A stretch of DNA of 35,280 bases from NCBI GenBank assembly GCA_020853615.1, contig JADYYO010000258.1:1-35280 (forward strand), in the 5' to 3' direction. The notes under the pieces were generated by a model that saw only the letters and a program-made list of their open reading frames with translations, searched no databases and was not told the DNA's origin. Of the stretch, positions 1 through 9,055 are shown one piece after another. Within the stretch, counting starts at the first letter, position 1. The number at the start of each line of letters is the position of its first letter. A program made the position numbers and the translations under genes. This DNA is from Thermomicrobiales bacterium. GTDB lineage: Bacteria; Chloroflexota; Chloroflexia; Thermomicrobiales; UBA6265.

Positions 1-34
1 CACCTTGGCGCAGGGGACGCGATAGTCCGGTGAG

Positions 35-64
35 CCGAGATCCTTCGCTTCGCTCAGGATGACA
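35..64. repeat. Half-copy of a dispersed palindromic repeat next to leuB
   Basis: This stretch reads CCGAGATCCTTCGCTTCGCT followed by CAGGATGACA. It closely matches the right arm of the hairpin element at 16615-16710. The match continues downstream: GATGACACGAATTCCGCATG here against CATGACACGATCCGCATG there. The upstream arm, if there is one, lies outside the window. The repeat end covers the first possible ATG of leuB (75), which argues for the later start at 99. Confidence 0.7.
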
Positions 65-98
65 CGAATTCCGCATGCCGCTGCAGGACGAGGGAGTG

Positions 99-1205
99 AT
101 GCCGAAGATTGTCCTCTTTCCCGGTGACGGCGTCGGTCCGGAGGTGGTGGCCGAGGCGGTGAAGGCGCTGCAGGCGGTCGAACGCGCCTTCGGCGACCGC
201 TTTGCGTTCGAGACGCTCGCCATCGGCGGCGAGGCGCTCGATCGCTACGGCGTCCCCCTGCGGCCGGAGGAGATCGCGGCCTGCCGGCGCGCCGACGCGG
301 CGCTCCTCGGGGCGGTCGGCGGGCCGAAATGGGATCGAGTCGAGCCCCCGCTGCGGCCGGAGCGAGGCCTGTTGCAGATCCGGCAGGCGCTCGGGCTCTT
401 CGCCAACCTGCGCCCGGTCTCCGTGATGCCGGCGCTGGTCCCCGAGTCGCCGCTGAAGCCGGAGATTGTCGCGGGGGTCGATCTGCTCGTCGTCCGGGAG
501 CTGACCGGCGGCATCTACTTCGGCAAGCCGTCCCGCCGCTGGACAAGCGCGCGTGGGCGCGCGGCAGTCGACACGCTGCGTTATCGCGAAGACGAGATCG
601 CGCGGGTCGGCCGGCTGGCGTTCGGCCTCGCGCGAGCGCGGCGTGGCCGGCTCGCTAGCGTCGACAAGTCGAACGTGCTGCAATCGTCACGCCTCTGGCG
701 CGAGATCATGGACGAGTTGAGCGCGGGCTATCCCGAGGTCGAGCTGGAGCATGTGCTGGTCGACGCGATGGCGATGCACCTCATCAAGAGCCCGGCACGG
801 TTCGACGTCATCGTCACCGAGAACATGTTCGGCGATATCCTCACCGACGAGGCGTCGGTCCTCCCCGGGTCGATCGGCGTCCTCCCCTCGGCCAGCCTGA
901 GCGCGCGCGGCGGCGCCGGTGAGGGGACGCGCTTCGGCCTCTACGAGCCGATCCATGGGAGCGCGCCCGACATTGCCGGGGAGGGCAAGGCGAACCCGGC
1001 GGGAACGATCCTCTCCGCAGCGATGCTATTGCGCTGGTCGCTCGGCAAGGAGGAGCAGGCTGCGGCCATCGAGCGCGCTGTCGCCAGCGTCATCGCTGAC
1101 GGCGTGCGTACCGCCGACCTGGCGCCTCGCGGCGCGGCAGCGGCCTCGACAACCGCATTCGGCGACGAGGTGGCGCGCCGGGTCGTGAGCGAGGCGAATG
1201 GCTGA
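99..1205 (+). CDS. leuB: 3-isopropylmalate dehydrogenase
   Basis: Catalyses NAD-dependent oxidation and decarboxylation of 3-isopropylmalate, the third step of leucine biosynthesis in the cytoplasm. The product (368 aa from this start) has the family N-terminus (IVLFPGDGVGPEV), the GGPKWD segment, the substrate-binding ERGLLQIRQALGLFANLRP region, ELTGGIYFG, and the dehydrogenase signature around VTENMFGDILTDEAS with the cofactor-site HGSAPDIAGEGKANP. The length fits LeuB rather than isocitrate dehydrogenase. An in-frame ATG at 75 would add eight residues, but it lies in a dispersed repeat; the ATG at 99 has AGGACGAGGG just upstream. No leuA, leuC or leuD is adjacent. The gene converges on the 2H phosphoesterase with 5 bp between the stops. 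Confidence 0.95.
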   Translation: MPKIVLFPGDGVGPEVVAEAVKALQAVERAFGDRFAFETLAIGGEALDRYGVPLRPEEIAACRRADAALLGAVGGPKWDRVEPPLRPERGLLQIRQALGLFANLRPVSVMPALVPESPLKPEIVAGVDLLVVRELTGGIYFGKPSRRWTSARGRAAVDTLRYREDEIARVGRLAFGLARARRGRLASVDKSNVLQSSRLWREIMDELSAGYPEVELEHVLVDAMAMHLIKSPARFDVIVTENMFGDILTDEASVLPGSIGVLPSASLSARGGAGEGTRFGLYEPIHGSAPDIAGEGKANPAGTILSAAMLLRWSLGKEEQAAAIERAVASVIADGVRTADLAPRGAAAASTTAFGDEVARRVVSEANG

Positions 1206-1210
1206 CCCGT

Positions 1211-1915
1211 TCAGCCTTCGAGCGGGATGACCGCGTAGGTCTCGAGGTCGGGATAGGCGAGGGCGGGGTCGAAGGTGACGATCTCGACCTCGCTCACGCG
1301 GAAGCTGTCGAAGATGCGCGCGCGCCACGGCTCGATGGCGGCGATCGCCTCGGCAGGTGATGCCGTGCCGTCGTAATGGGCGACCGTGCAGTGGGGCAGA
1401 TAGGAGAAAGCTGGCGCTACCGGGATCGCGGCCAAATCGAACAGCTTCTCGTGGAGGCGTGCCACGGCCTCGCCGCCGCCGACCTCAAGAAAGACCGCGT
1501 CCTCGAAGGAGTTGGCCGGGCCGAGGGAGATCGCAAAGGATGGCGTGGTCGAGACGGGCTCGATCGCCGACTGGGCGAACTCCTCGAGGCGGGCCGGGCT
1601 GATCTCGCCCGATCTCGCGGGATGGTCGACCAGAAAGCCGAGCTCCTGCAGCGTGATGTGGAGGTAGCCGGAGGGGTGGACGCGCACGCCCCGCACCTCC
1701 GCCAGCCGGCGCTGGAGATGCCCGAGATCTGGCTCGAGGTCGGCCGCGGGGACGCGAATGATGCACGCCGCATAGGCTTCGGCGCGCGAGCGCCACGCGT
1801 CGGTGTCGTGCCGGCCGTCCGCCGTCTCCCGCGCCTGCAGAAACGCGGACCAGACGCGCTGGTAGGCGCGCGCGTATTGCGACGGAGGTTGGGGGACGGC
1901 CTCGCGCCCGCTCAT
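1211..1915 (-). CDS. 2H phosphoesterase / 2'-5' RNA ligase family protein
   Basis: A 234-aa protein with the two H-x-T motifs that define the 2H phosphoesterase fold: HIT at about residues 86-88 and HCT at 175-177. Members act on 2',3'-cyclic phosphates, 2'-5' linkages or ADP-ribose phosphates; the substrate of this one cannot be read from the sequence. The first 50 residues form an Arg- and Ala-rich helical extension before the core. The ATG start overlaps the greA stop as ATGA, so translation is probably coupled to greA. The open frame continues upstream through greA in another frame, but that part is a shadow. It is the last gene of the minus-strand operon starting at 4137. Confidence 0.8.
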   Translation of the reverse strand: MSGREAVPQPPSQYARAYQRVWSAFLQARETADGRHDTDAWRSRAEAYAACIIRVPAADLEPDLGHLQRRLAEVRGVRVHPSGYLHITLQELGFLVDHPARSGEISPARLEEFAQSAIEPVSTTPSFAISLGPANSFEDAVFLEVGGGEAVARLHEKLFDLAAIPVAPAFSYLPHCTVAHYDGTASPAEAIAAIEPWRARIFDSFRVSEVEIVTFDPALAYPDLETYAVIPLEG

Positions 1916-2388
1916 TCCTCGATGCGGAGCACGCGCAGGCGCATCGAGCCCCGTGGCGTTTCGGCCACCCCCACTTCGCCGGGACGGAGGCCGAGGAGCG
2001 CCTTGCCGACCGGCGACTCGTTCGAGATGCGACCCTGCGCCGGCTTGGCCTCGATCGCGCCGACGATCGTGTAGCGCTCTTCGTCCCCCTCGACGTCGAC
2101 CACGACGGTCGAGCCGATGTGGACCACATCGCGGCTGGTCGGCATCTCCTCGATGATGCGCGCGTTGCGAATCATCCCCTCGAGGTCGGCGATCCGCTTC
2201 TCGGTCATTGCCTGATCGTGCTTGGCCGCATCGTAGCCGGCGTTCTCGCGCAGGTCGCCGTGCGAGCGGGCTTCGGCAATCGCCGCGACGATGGCCGGGC
2301 GGCGGACCTCCTTCAGCTCCTGCAACTCCCGCTCGAGCTGCTCGAGCCCCTCGCGGGTGACGGGAATCTGGTTCGTGTTCGCATTCAC
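1912..2388 (-). CDS. greA: Transcription elongation factor GreA
   Basis: GreA binds the secondary channel of RNA polymerase and stimulates cleavage of backtracked transcripts. The 158-aa product has the N-terminal coiled coil (about 10-80) with the conserved EARSHGDLRENAGYDAAK segment, whose acidic tip residues work at the polymerase active site. A C-terminal FKBP-like domain follows, ending in SPVGKALLGLRPGEV. The length is typical. The start is GTG at 2388, preceded by AGGTGGAG with seven bases between; an ATG two codons later is out of frame. The stop overlaps the start of the next gene by four bases. The RidA gene lies 64 bp upstream. Confidence 0.95.
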   Translation of the reverse strand: MNANTNQIPVTREGLEQLERELQELKEVRRPAIVAAIAEARSHGDLRENAGYDAAKHDQAMTEKRIADLEGMIRNARIIEEMPTSRDVVHIGSTVVVDVEGDEERYTIVGAIEAKPAQGRISNESPVGKALLGLRPGEVGVAETPRGSMRLRVLRIEE

Positions 2389-2452
2389 GTGAAATCTCCA
2401 CCTGGGAAAGCGAGCACGAGGGATGGAACGCGATGACCGCGCGGCACGCGCG

Positions 2453-2902
2453 CTACGCGAACTCCATCGTGCATTCGATTTCGACCGGAATCTGGTTGGG
2501 CAGCGCGACGAAGCCGACCGCCGAGCGGGTGTGGCGCCCGGCCTCGCCGAAGACCTCGACGAGCAGATCGGAGCAGCCGTTGATCACCTGCGGCTGTTGC
2601 GAGAAGTCGGGCGTGCAGTTGACCATGCCGAGCACCTTGACGACGCGCACGACCCGATCGAGGCTGCCCAGCGCGTCCTTCGCGGTGGCGATCAGTTGCA
2701 GCCCGACCTCGCGGGCGGCCGCGTAGCCCTCCTCGACTGACATCGTGCTGCCGAGCTTACCCTGCTGGGTTTCTTCGCCCGGGCCGGTGCCGGCGATGTA
2801 GAGGTGATTGCCGCTGATGACCCAGCGGACATAGTTGGCCTTGGCCTCCACCGGCGGTGGAAGCACGATGCCCAGCTCCTGCAGGCGTTGTTCGGCGCCC
2901 AT
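2453..2902 (-). CDS. RidA/YjgF/UK114-family protein
   Basis: A 149-aa member of the RidA superfamily. Founding members hydrolyse reactive enamine/imine intermediates released by PLP enzymes; others have unrelated activities. Visible landmarks are ISGNHLYIAGTGPG near residue 30, the central helix region, VVKVLGMVNCTPDF, and the C-terminal GRHTRSAVGFVALP, where the Arg (about 127) matches the carboxylate-binding Arg of active RidA proteins. It is longer than canonical RidA (about 128 aa) and resembles the longer subfamilies. It lies 32 bp after an aminotransferase gene on the same strand, which suits a role in clearing imine by-products. That role is an inference. Confidence 0.88.
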   Translation of the reverse strand: MGAEQRLQELGIVLPPPVEAKANYVRWVISGNHLYIAGTGPGEETQQGKLGSTMSVEEGYAAAREVGLQLIATAKDALGSLDRVVRVVKVLGMVNCTPDFSQQPQVINGCSDLLVEVFGEAGRHTRSAVGFVALPNQIPVEIECTMEFA

Positions 2903-2934
2903 CGTCTCGATGTCCCCCCTGGTTGCGAACTGGG

Positions 2935-4137
2935 TCAGGCCGAGCGCCGGCCGAGAAGATCGCCAAGCCGCTCGACGGTCGCCTCGAGCAGATCGTCACT
3001 CGTGGCGAAGGAGAGGCGAACGTGCCCCTCTCCGGCCGCCCCGAAGGCGACGCCCGGGGTAACCGCCACGTGCGCCTCCTGCAGGAAGCGGTCCGCCGCC
3101 TCGGATGACGACATGCCGGTGCCCCGGACGTCGGCGAAGGCGTAGAAGGCGCCCTCGACCAGCGGGCAGGAGATGCCGTTGACGTTGTTGAGGCCGTCGG
3201 TGAGATTGCGCCGGCGGCGGTCCCACGCCTCGACCATCTCGCCGATGAACTCCTGCGGCCCGGTCAGCGCGGCGACGCCGGCCGTCTGTACGAACGAGGT
3301 CGCGCAGGTGACGGAGTGGCTGTGCACCTTGGCGACCTGCTTCATGTAGGCCGTCGGGCCGGCGGCATAGCCGAGGCGCCACCCGGTCATCGCGTAGGCC
3401 TTCGACAGGCCATTGAAAATCAGCGTCCGCTCCGCCATGCCAGGGAGGGTGGCGACGCTGGTGTGTCGGTGGCCGTCGTAGAGGATCTTCTCGTACATCT
3501 CGTCCGAGAAGACGAGGAGATCGTGCTTCGCGGCAATTGAAGCGACCGCCGCCAGCTCGGCGTCGTCGAGGACGCGGCCGGTCGGGTTGTTCGGCGAGTT
3601 GATCAGCAGCACGCGCGCGGCGGGTGTCACCGCCGCTGCCAGCTTCTCCTCGGTCAGCCGCCAATTGTCATCCGGATCGAGCGGCACGCCAACGGGCCGG
3701 CCGCCCGCGAGCTCGACCATGGGACCGTAGGAGACCCATGCCGGCTCGGGGATCAGGACGTCGACGCCCGGCTCGACGAACGCCAGAATCGCCTCGAAGA
3801 GCGCCTGCTTGCCGCCCGGGGTCACGACGACGCCGTTCGGATCGACCTCGACGTTGTTGTCGGCCAGCAGCTTGTCGGCGATCGCCTTGCGCAGACCCGG
3901 CAGGCCGGCGCTGGCGACGTAGTGGGTGTTCCCCGCGTTCATCGACTCGATCGCGGCATCGCGGATGTGCTTGGGCGTGATGAAGTCGGGGTCGCCGCCG
4001 CCGAGGTCGATGACGTCAATTCCCTGCGCCTTCAACTGCCGGGCGCGATCGGAGACGGCGAGCGTCGGCGACGGGGCCAGATTGCGCACGCGGTTGGCGA
4101 CGAAATCGGACGGCGCGCGCTGAGTCTGTGACGACAC
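2935..4137 (-). CDS. PLP-dependent class I aminotransferase, aspartate aminotransferase type
   Basis: A 400-aa fold-type I aminotransferase. Visible motifs are the PLP-contacting SPNNPTG (about 181-187), SDEMYEKI (about 211), and SKAYAMTGWRLGY, where Lys246 forms the Schiff base. A C-terminal HVRLSFA carries the Arg that binds the substrate carboxylate. The pattern fits the Ib aspartate/prephenate aminotransferase group, but exact amino donor preference cannot be fixed by reading. The frame opens at a GTG at 4152, but GGGAGG sits seven bases before an in-frame GTG at 4137, so that start is chosen. It is the first gene of a minus-strand operon with RidA-family, greA and 2H genes. Confidence 0.9.
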   Translation of the reverse strand: MSSQTQRAPSDFVANRVRNLAPSPTLAVSDRARQLKAQGIDVIDLGGGDPDFITPKHIRDAAIESMNAGNTHYVASAGLPGLRKAIADKLLADNNVEVDPNGVVVTPGGKQALFEAILAFVEPGVDVLIPEPAWVSYGPMVELAGGRPVGVPLDPDDNWRLTEEKLAAAVTPAARVLLINSPNNPTGRVLDDAELAAVASIAAKHDLLVFSDEMYEKILYDGHRHTSVATLPGMAERTLIFNGLSKAYAMTGWRLGYAAGPTAYMKQVAKVHSHSVTCATSFVQTAGVAALTGPQEFIGEMVEAWDRRRRNLTDGLNNVNGISCPLVEGAFYAFADVRGTGMSSSEAADRFLQEAHVAVTPGVAFGAAGEGHVRLSFATSDDLLEATVERLGDLLGRRSA

Positions 4138-4221
4138 GCAAGAACCTCCCACGAGTGAACCGAACCGGGAGCGCGTCCAGATCGTTCACGGTACGGCGTG
4201 AATTTCGAGCGACGCTGCAGG

Positions 4222-4230
4222 ATTCTAGCA
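4222..4230 (-). promoter_or_regulatory. Extended -10 promoter for the aminotransferase operon
   Basis: On the minus strand this reads TGCTAGAAT, an extended -10 element, about 85 bp upstream of the GTG start at 4137. No good -35 is present at the usual distance, which fits extended -10 promoters. Confidence 0.45.
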
Positions 4231-4301
4231 TGACGCCCCGCCGCGACTTCCTGCGCTGGGCGACCAATCCCCGGCCATGGGCGGCCGGACGGCAGTCCGT
4301 G

Positions 4302-4328
4302 TTAGCACTCACCCTTGCAGAGTGCTAA
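4302..4328. promoter_or_regulatory. CIRCE operator (HrcA binding site)
   Basis: A perfect inverted repeat, TTAGCACTC - nine bases - GAGTGCTAA, identical to the CIRCE consensus. CIRCE is the operator for the heat-shock repressor HrcA, so groESL here should be repressed by HrcA and induced by heat. No hrcA lies in the window. The right arm falls between the -35 and -10 of the groES promoter. Confidence 0.97.
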
Positions 4329-4343
4329 CGATGCTGGTAGGCT
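4315..4343 (+). promoter_or_regulatory. Likely sigma-70-type promoter of groESL
   Basis: TTGCAG (4315-4320), a 17-bp gap, then TAGGCT (4338-4343). The -35 lies in the CIRCE loop and the right CIRCE arm in the spacer, so bound HrcA would block polymerase directly. Transcription would start near 4350, about 65 bases before the groES start. Confidence 0.6.
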
Positions 4344-4415
4344 TGCGGGTGGTAATTCGCCCGATCCTCAGGCGAGGCGGGCAAGGCGCGGACGATCGTA
4401 GGAGGTAACGGAGAC

Positions 4416-4736
4416 GTGGCAAAGGGTAACGGGACAGCGACGGCCGTGAAGCTCGAGCCGCTGGGCGATCGCGTCGTTGTGCAGCCGCAGTCGCGCGAGG
4501 AGACGACGAAGTCCGGCATCGTGATCCCCGACACCGCGAAGGAGAAGCCGCAGCGCGGCACGGTCGTCGCGGTCGGCAAGGGCCGCCGGGACGAGGATGG
4601 CGACCGGGTCGAGATGGACGTCGCTGTCGGCGACACCGTCCTCTTCGCGAAGTACGCGGGCACGGAGTTCAAGCTCGAGGACGAGGACTACCTGATCCTC
4701 TCCGAGAAGGACATCTTGGCGAAGATTGCCGAGTAA
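4416..4736 (+). CDS. groES: Co-chaperonin GroES
   Basis: The 10-kDa ring that caps GroEL during assisted folding in the cytoplasm. The product is 106 aa with a short extra N-terminus (about 10 residues) before the family start [13 protein letters not shown]. The mobile loop region reads [21 protein letters not shown], and the end has [23 protein letters not shown]. The start is GTG at 4416 after GGAGG at 4401-4405. The gene follows CIRCE and precedes groEL by 59 bp, the normal order of the bacterial operon. Confidence 0.97.
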   Translation: MAKGNGTATAVKLEPLGDRVVVQPQSREETTKSGIVIPDTAKEKPQRGTVVAVGKGRRDEDGDRVEMDVAVGDTVLFAKYAGTEFKLEDEDYLILSEKDILAKIAE

Positions 4737-4777
4737 GCGGGGCGGCTCGGCCGTCCTAGTCTGCCGATCGTTTCTGA

Positions 4778-6424
<1,647 letters not shown>

Positions 6425-6450
6425 TCCGAGCCTTCATTCCGAAGGAGATA

Positions 6451-6480
6451 ACGGGGGCGGCCAACCGGCCGCCCCCGTTT
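6451..6480 (+). terminator. Terminator of groESL
   Basis: A perfect 12-bp GC-rich stem (6451-6462 with 6467-6478) around an AACC loop, ending in TTT, 27 bases after the groEL stop. The T-run is short but the stem is very stable. Confidence 0.8.
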
Positions 6481-6494
6481 CGTGTGTCGAACGG

Positions 6495-6600
6495 CCCTCA
6501 CCCCCAACGCAAACCCTCACCCCCAGCCCTCTCCCACCGAAGTGGGAGAGGGCTGGGGGTGAGGGCCGGCCGTGGCAATGCGGCGGTGATTCCCGGATTT
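6495..6600. repeat. Dispersed palindromic repeat, CCCTCACCCCCA family
   Basis: A perfect 24-bp inverted repeat (6514-6537 with 6542-6565) with a CGAA loop. The outer part reads CCCTCACCCCCA, and an extra direct copy of it lies at 6495-6506. The flank after the right arm (GGCCGTGGCAATGCGGCGGTGAT, continuing to about 6600) is similar to the right end of the inverted-repeat element at 22152-22408. Both therefore seem to belong to one mobile or amplified repeat family. It lies between the convergent groEL and metallophosphoesterase genes. Confidence 0.8.
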
Positions 6601-6615
6601 CCCGCGACGGCCATT

Positions 6616-7938
6616 TCAGGGCGCGGCGCAGCCCATCTCCGGTAGGACCATGGTGCAGGCGAGGAGGGGCGTTCCGCTGACGTCGCGTGGCGTTGCCTTC
6701 CAGGCGTGGCCGTCGGGTTCGAGCGTGAGGAAGCCGAAGGAGGAGAGGGTCTCGGCGGTCGCCACCTCCGGATCGCCGAGTTGGCCGGCTGTCGGGCTCG
6801 CGGTCGGGATCTGGTCGAGCGCCGTGCCGGAGTTGCCGCCGATGATCTGCAGCGGCCGGCCCGAGCCCGGGGCGAAGGCGAGCGCTTCCGAGAGGTGGAT
6901 GTGCCCGGAGAGGACGAGGCCGTAGTCGGCGCCGAGCGCGTTGCCGGTGGCGGCGGTGTAGGTGGCGTTATCGACTTCGAACTCGCCGGATTTCCCGCTC
7001 AGGATGCCCCAGACCGGGCGATGCGTCACCAGCCAGGAGCCGGCCCGCGCCATCTCCGCCAGTTGCGCGAACTCCCGCGCGTATTCGGCGGTCTCTTCGG
7101 ACGACTCCTTCGTGTCGGCGGCCTCGGCCGAGTCGATGACGGCCAGGGTCAGGCCGTTGAGTGGCGCGACGTAGGGATCGGTGAATCGCTGACAGGCATC
7201 CTGGAACGGCCGGGGATCGAGATAAGCGAACCAGCCTTTCGCGTTCCGCTCGCACGTCTCGTGGTTGCCGCGCATGAAGACCCAGGGCGCGCTGCCGAGG
7301 AGCGAGGCAGCGGGGGTGAAGAAGTCGGCGTTCCAGGTGTCCCACGTGTCGCCAAAGGGGCTGCCGGCGCACCCCGCGTCCCCCTCGGGGCAGGGGGATT
7401 CCCGATAGAGGTAATCTCCGACGTGAATGATCAGGTCGGGCTTCCAGGCCGCGACCGAGGCGGCGACTTGCGCGAAGGGCCAGGCGCGCGGGTCGTTGCA
7501 CGCCTGGAATTCCTTGCCCCAATCGTCCAGACGGCAACCGGTGTCGCCGATGACGGCGATCCGGGTGAAGGGACCGGCGGGGATGGGGAGCGCCTGCCCG
7601 GCGATCGACGCGGCCGTCACGCCGAAGGGGACGACGGCCTCGCAGGCGACGACCGGGAAGGCGGGGGCGGTCTCGGCGCGGCGCGTCATCGGGGCATTGA
7701 CGCCGTCGAGGGAGATGGCCGGGCAGGCGCCGGCGACGATAACCCGGGCGAAGAGCTGGCCGCCGGGGCCGAACGCGAGCCACGCCGGCGGGAGGGGAGA
7801 TGCCGCGACCGGGAAGGCGACCGGCGTCGCCGTCTGCAGTGCTGTTGCCGGCGCTGAAAGGAGGGCGAGCAGTGAGACGGCGATGACCGCCACGAGAACC
7901 CCGAAGCGCGGGCGATTCCGGACGCGCGACCGTTCCAT
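6616..7938 (-). CDS. Secreted calcineurin-like metallophosphoesterase
   Basis: A 440-aa protein with a basic N-terminus and a hydrophobic stretch at about 12-34 ending ATALQ, a likely Sec signal peptide, so it should act outside the membrane. The catalytic domain shows the five metallophosphoesterase motifs in order: IGDTG (about 130), HVGDYLYRE (172), RGNHETC (223), VTHRPVWG (304) and SGHIHLSE (344). These bind two metal ions. Residues between 35 and 120 form an N-terminal region of unclear fold. The substrate is unknown; phosphomonoesters or phosphodiesters are both possible. It lies 81 bp after the ferredoxin gene on the same strand, but no functional link is evident. Confidence 0.88.
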   Translation of the reverse strand: MERSRVRNRPRFGVLVAVIAVSLLALLSAPATALQTATPVAFPVAASPLPPAWLAFGPGGQLFARVIVAGACPAISLDGVNAPMTRRAETAPAFPVVACEAVVPFGVTAASIAGQALPIPAGPFTRIAVIGDTGCRLDDWGKEFQACNDPRAWPFAQVAASVAAWKPDLIIHVGDYLYRESPCPEGDAGCAGSPFGDTWDTWNADFFTPAASLLGSAPWVFMRGNHETCERNAKGWFAYLDPRPFQDACQRFTDPYVAPLNGLTLAVIDSAEAADTKESSEETAEYAREFAQLAEMARAGSWLVTHRPVWGILSGKSGEFEVDNATYTAATGNALGADYGLVLSGHIHLSEALAFAPGSGRPLQIIGGNSGTALDQIPTASPTAGQLGDPEVATAETLSSFGFLTLEPDGHAWKATPRDVSGTPLLACTMVLPEMGCAAP

Positions 7939-8019
7939 CCGCTCCCCCTCCGTCGTTAGTGCGGTCCGCGACTCCCCTGCTCCTGATTCCGGCTCTCGCG
8001 AGTGAGCGACGTGGCCGAT

Positions 8020-8310
8020 TCAGGCCTCGTCGCGCTCCTCGTCGTTCGTGGTCCCGAACATCGGCGCGAGGATCGTCGGATAGACCCGGCGCCCGAACTG
8101 CTCGATGATGATCGCCTGCGTCGGGCAGGCGCGCGCCCCGGCCCAGAGCTGCTCCATCGTCGCCTCGTCGGGATGCGAGATGACGGCGACGCCCGTCTCC
8201 TCGTCGATGACGTAGACGCCGGGCGCGACGGTGGTGCACTTGCCGTTGGCGATGCAGCGGGCGGGATCGATGTAGACCCGGGTCGGGCCTTTGGTGACAT
8301 CCATGGACAT
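8020..8310 (-). CDS. Ferredoxin, single [3Fe-4S]-type cluster
   Basis: A 96-aa small electron carrier. Cysteines lie at 19, 25 and 62 in a C-x5-C ... C-P pattern (RCIANGKC; ARACPTQAI). The position of the fourth ligand of a [4Fe-4S] site is Asn, so a [3Fe-4S] cluster is expected, as in the ferredoxins that feed cytochromes P450. No P450 or reductase lies nearby, so its partner is unknown. The acidic C-terminal tail is unusual in length. The frame is open further upstream, but the ATG at 8310 has AGGAAGGAG before it, and the upstream residues look non-coding. Confidence 0.88.
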   Translation of the reverse strand: MSMDVTKGPTRVYIDPARCIANGKCTTVAPGVYVIDEETGVAVISHPDEATMEQLWAGARACPTQAIIIEQFGRRVYPTILAPMFGTTNDEERDEA

Positions 8311-8453
8311 GGCGGCGATGACTCCTTCCTGATTGCCTGTCGATGGTACGACAGCAGGGAGGAGAGCGGGGGGTGTTTCGCACGCATCAGTGGCACTTGG
8401 CAACGGGTTGGGGGTGAAGTTCGCGCGGGGAGCCATCGTCCGGAACAGGTCCG

Positions 8454-8930
8454 TCAGGGCGCGGGGTGGATTGCCGGCGGCTCCAGGCCCTCCGTCCGCT
8501 TCTCAAGCAGATCGAGGATGACGTTCTGCTGCGTGTTGATCTCGTGAACCGCGTTGACGAGGGTGTGGATCGCCGTCAATGTCTCGTGGTCGGCCTGCGC
8601 CCGGGCCTCGCTCGATGCCGCCTGCACATTCTGGCCGACGATGATGATCGGCAGCAGCACGAGCTGCAGGAACGTCTGGGCGATCCACCCCACGATGATG
8701 ATCGGGTCTCCCGAGTGCAAGGCGTCTGGCAGCGAGAGCAGGGCCAGCGCGGCAAAGGCGTAGGCGCACCACATCGAGCCGACGGCGACGGTGATCCAGA
8801 CCGCCACTTTGGTGTTGAAGCGGCCGACGGGGCCCGCGCCATGCACTTCTTCATGAGCCCGTTCACGATGCACCAATTTCGGCTCGTGCGCCTTGGCCCA
8901 CTCGTGGAGATCGCTCAGCTCGCTCGCCAT
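8454..8930 (-). CDS. Small membrane protein with two predicted helices
   Basis: A 158-aa protein I cannot name with certainty. Residues 1-38 are polar and charged. Two hydrophobic segments follow, about 43-68 (VAVWITVAVGSMWCAYAFAALALL) and 76-98 (IIIVGWIAQTFLQLVLLPII). A polar C-terminal helix (about 100-145) with HETLTAIHTLVNAVHEINTQQ looks able to form a coiled coil. The W-x-AQTFLQLVLL-IIIVGQ segment looks like a conserved family core that I recall from hypothetical proteins of actinobacteria and Chloroflexota. The ATG at 8930 is preceded by GAGAGGGG. No function is assigned. Confidence 0.72.
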   Translation of the reverse strand: MASELSDLHEWAKAHEPKLVHRERAHEEVHGAGPVGRFNTKVAVWITVAVGSMWCAYAFAALALLSLPDALHSGDPIIIVGWIAQTFLQLVLLPIIIVGQNVQAASSEARAQADHETLTAIHTLVNAVHEINTQQNVILDLLEKRTEGLEPPAIHPAP

Positions 8931-9055
8931 CTGTCGCCCCTCTCGTCGGCTGCCGCGCCCGGCGCCACGCGGCCGGGCCCGGCAGGATGATACGAGGGCA
9001 AACCAGCGTCAACGCGGCCTCGACCGGGGCCGCCTTGCTCGCAGCGTGGCCGGCG

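Noticed and set aside
1916-2401. An N-terminal extension of the 2H phosphoesterase across greA
   Set aside because: This part is greA read in the wrong frame; the ATGA overlap gives a natural start.
6706-7857. A 383-codon plus-strand open frame opposite the metallophosphoesterase gene
   Set aside because: Its translation is Gly/Arg/Glu-rich without motifs; the minus-strand frame has a signal peptide and all five catalytic motifs.
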